Assembly: GCA_017646545.1 (NCBI GenBank)
Contig: JAGCMI010000067.1
Location: forward strand, 1 to 6,113
Reading direction: 5' to 3'
DNA from: Oscillospiraceae bacterium
Lineage (GTDB): Bacteria; Bacillota; Clostridia; Oscillospirales; Oscillospiraceae
DNA length: 6,113 nucleotides
Part shown: piece by piece, positions 4,523 to 6,113 of the stretch
Layout: the number at the start of each line of letters is the position of its first letter
Numbering within the stretch: position 1 is the first letter of the stretch
Translations under genes and position numbers: made by a program
The notes under the pieces: generated by a model
The model's input: the letters and a program-made list of their open reading frames with translations, nothing else
What the model was told of the DNA's origin: nothing
Databases searched by the model: none

Positions 4523-5914
4523 ATGGCTGTATTTGTTTCCAAGAAAGATGAATCCTTCCGGGAATATGCGCTAAATGCGCCACCCATGAAGGTGCTGTTC
4601 TCTGTCTGTGCACCTCTTGCACTTTATCAAGCGCTGCAGCAGATTTTTAAAATTCTCGATGCACTTATGGCTTCTCATATCAGTGCCGAGGCAGTTTCCG
4701 CGGTGTCCTGTTTGAGTCAGATTACGCTGATGATCACAGCCATCGGTTCTGGTTTGGCGGTGGGTGGCTGCATCAAGGTCTCCGAAGCTTACGGTAGGGG
4801 AGACTATGATACAGTCCGTACCCGGGTTGCCACGCTCTATGGCATGGTGGTACTGGTGGGATTGCTGGTGGTAGCCACATTGGTTCCCTTTGCAGAAGGT
4901 TTCTTGCGACTGCTGCAGACACCCCAGGATCTAATCGCAGAGGGCACGGGCTACTTCCGCGTGGAGATCCTTTCCCTGGTGGTGACCTTTTTTAATACGG
5001 TCTACATTGCCATTGAGCGAAGCCGAGGCCATGCCAAGAAGATTCTCTATTTGAATCTGATGATCATTCTGGTGAAACTGGTATTGTCAGCGCTCTTTGT
5101 CTATGTGCTGAAGGCCGGTGTGGCGATGATTGCCGCAGCAACCCTCATTAGCCAGGGGGTGCTGTTGATTTATGCGCTGTATTCCATGTCCCGTGATGAA
5201 GGTGCCTTTCGCTTCTCTATCCGCAACCTGCGGTTGCGAAAGGATACCACATTGCCTATTCTAAACCTGGCATATCCGGTATCTGCGGAAAAAATGCTCT
5301 TTGCGGCAGGAAAAGTTATCACAAATTCCATGTCCGGTGTCTACGGTGGGTTGACAGTGGGTGCTCTCGGTATCTCCAATAACATCGGTGGCTTGACAAC
5401 GGGCTGGCATGCTGGTATGCTAGATGGAGCATCTGCCCTCATCAGTCAGAACCGAGGCGCAGGTCATCATCGCCGTACATTGCAGCTGTACTACCGCTTG
5501 ATCGCCATCGATATGGCCATCGGTGTTGTAGGACTTGCGCTGGTTGCCACAACGCTTCCTTGGCTGGCGGAGGTGTTTGCCCGTTCCGAGGAGGCCTACG
5601 ATCCGGAATTTTGCCAGATGATCATTTCCATCCATCAATGGGAGATGCTGGGCTATATCACCCTGGGCTTTAATTCAGCCACCTTGGCTCTGCTTTTGGG
5701 CTATGGCTATACTAAGTTGACACTGCTTCTGAATGTGGCACGTGTCTTTGTGTTCCGGGTTCCAGTGCTATGGGCATTCCAAAACTTTACCAGTTTGGGT
5801 GCTGAGGCCGTGGGAATGACCATGATGATTAGTAATGTTTGCGCTGGATTGTCGGCATTGGCGGTTGCCATCCCTGTAGTCTGCCGTATCCACCGCATGA
5901 GTGACTTAAAATAA
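4523..5914 (+). CDS. MATE-family transporter in the uronate operon
   Basis: Integral membrane protein of 463 residues with about twelve hydrophobic segments in two halves: roughly 23-45, 55-82, 102-124, 146-164, 173-196, 199-220, then 248-270, 275-300, 324-346, 366-394, 398-418 and 427-455. Family hallmarks include KILDALMASHISAEAVSAVS in the first half and, in the second, GALGISNNIGGLTTGWHAGM followed by ALISQNRGAGHHRR (304-317), the typical repeat-half MATE loop. Characterised MATE proteins export drugs or organic cations in exchange for Na+ or H+. Here the gene sits between uxaA and uxaC, so uronate uptake or efflux of a related metabolite is possible but unproven. The ATG directly follows the uxaA TAA with no gap and only a weak GGTG (4513-4516) before it, implying translational coupling. 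A later in-frame ATG (4586) lacks a ribosome site. It ends in three tandem TAA codons. Confidence 0.85.
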   Translation: MAVFVSKKDESFREYALNAPPMKVLFSVCAPLALYQALQQIFKILDALMASHISAEAVSAVSCLSQITLMITAIGSGLAVGGCIKVSEAYGRGDYDTVRTRVATLYGMVVLVGLLVVATLVPFAEGFLRLLQTPQDLIAEGTGYFRVEILSLVVTFFNTVYIAIERSRGHAKKILYLNLMIILVKLVLSALFVYVLKAGVAMIAAATLISQGVLLIYALYSMSRDEGAFRFSIRNLRLRKDTTLPILNLAYPVSAEKMLFAAGKVITNSMSGVYGGLTVGALGISNNIGGLTTGWHAGMLDGASALISQNRGAGHHRRTLQLYYRLIAIDMAIGVVGLALVATTLPWLAEVFARSEEAYDPEFCQMIISIHQWEMLGYITLGFNSATLALLLGYGYTKLTLLLNVARVFVFRVPVLWAFQNFTSLGAEAVGMTMMISNVCAGLSALAVAIPVVCRIHRMSDLK

Positions 5915-5920
5915 TAATAA
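5912..5920 (+). other. Three tandem in-frame TAA stop codons
   Basis: TAATAATAA ends the transporter reading frame and is followed one base later by the GGAGGA Shine-Dalgarno of uxaC (5922-5927). The extra stops would catch any read-through before ribosomes reload for uxaC. Directly visible; whether selected or accidental is unknown. Confidence 0.7.
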
Positions 5921-5934
5921 CGGAGGAATGAACC

Positions 5935-6113
5935 ATGACCCCTTTCATGAACGCTGATTTTCTGCTGAAGAGCGAAACTGCAAAGAAACTCTATCATGAG
6001 CATGCCGCGCAGGTGCCGGTGATCGACTATCACTGCCACATCAATCCCCAGGAAATTTACGAGGACAAGCGCTACGAGTCCATCACCCAGGTTTGGCTGG
6101 GCGGTGACCATTA
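5935..6113 (+). CDS. uxaC: Uronate isomerase, 5' part only
   Basis: Converts D-galacturonate to D-tagaturonate (and D-glucuronate to D-fructuronate), the entry step of the pathway; an amidohydrolase-superfamily metal enzyme in the cytoplasm. The first 59 residues are present and the gene continues past the right edge. The start reads [20 protein letters not shown], then [18 protein letters not shown], both hallmarks of the family. H33 and H35 form the HxH metal-binding motif. The ATG lies 7 nt after GGAGGA (5922-5927). An ATG at 5928 is out of frame and too close to the ribosome site. It is separated from the transporter by only 20 nt, so it belongs to the same operon. Family assignment is very secure. 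Confidence 0.95.
   Translation, partial: MTPFMNADFLLKSETAKKLYHEHAAQVPVIDYHCHINPQEIYEDKRYESITQVWLGGDH

Noticed and set aside
1..6113. CRISPR arrays, tRNA/rRNA genes, insertion sequences or phage remnants
   Set aside because: No spaced repeats, tRNA-like folds, transposase coding or terminal repeats were seen. The window is an ordinary catabolic locus.

Overview
The window carries most of a hexuronate (D-galacturonate) utilisation locus. It probably comes from a Clostridia-type Firmicute, for example a gut Oscillospirales/Ruminococcaceae member. That placement is inferred from near-consensus sigma-A promoters, strong AGGAGG-type ribosome binding sites, roughly balanced GC and the protein sequences. 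I cannot name a genus from the sequence alone.

Layout: on the minus strand lie the 5' part of a KDPG/KHG aldolase gene (eda, cut by the left edge) and, upstream of it, an AraC-family regulator with a cupin sensor domain. Diverging from the regulator on the plus strand is an apparent operon: uxaB (tagaturonate reductase), uxaA (altronate dehydratase), a MATE-family membrane transporter whose start codon abuts the uxaA stop, and the start of uxaC (uronate isomerase, cut by the right edge). No gene-free stretch exceeds 300 bases. The two non-coding gaps, about 215 bp before eda and about 185 bp between the divergent genes, are dense with promoter and palindrome signals.

Pathway: UxaC turns D-galacturonate into D-tagaturonate, UxaB reduces it to D-altronate, UxaA dehydrates it to 2-keto-3-deoxygluconate (KDG), a KDG kinase (not in the window) makes KDPG, and Eda cleaves KDPG to pyruvate and glyceraldehyde-3-phosphate. 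The AraC-type protein is the obvious candidate regulator, taking the place of the GntR- or LacI-type ExuR known elsewhere. The transporter between uxaA and uxaC is a MATE protein rather than an MFS (ExuT) or TRAP carrier.

Most interesting observations: (1) a motif of the form ATATGCYC-TTTTG-TAAAA recurs at the uxaB promoter and the eda leader, with a shorter form at the araC promoter, each oriented toward the gene it precedes, so it is a candidate regulator site; (2) the MATE protein is embedded in a uronate operon, so it may be an unrecognised uronate carrier; (3) short stable hairpins lie just before the Shine-Dalgarno in both the uxaB and eda leaders. All are readings of the sequence by eye, without database searches.
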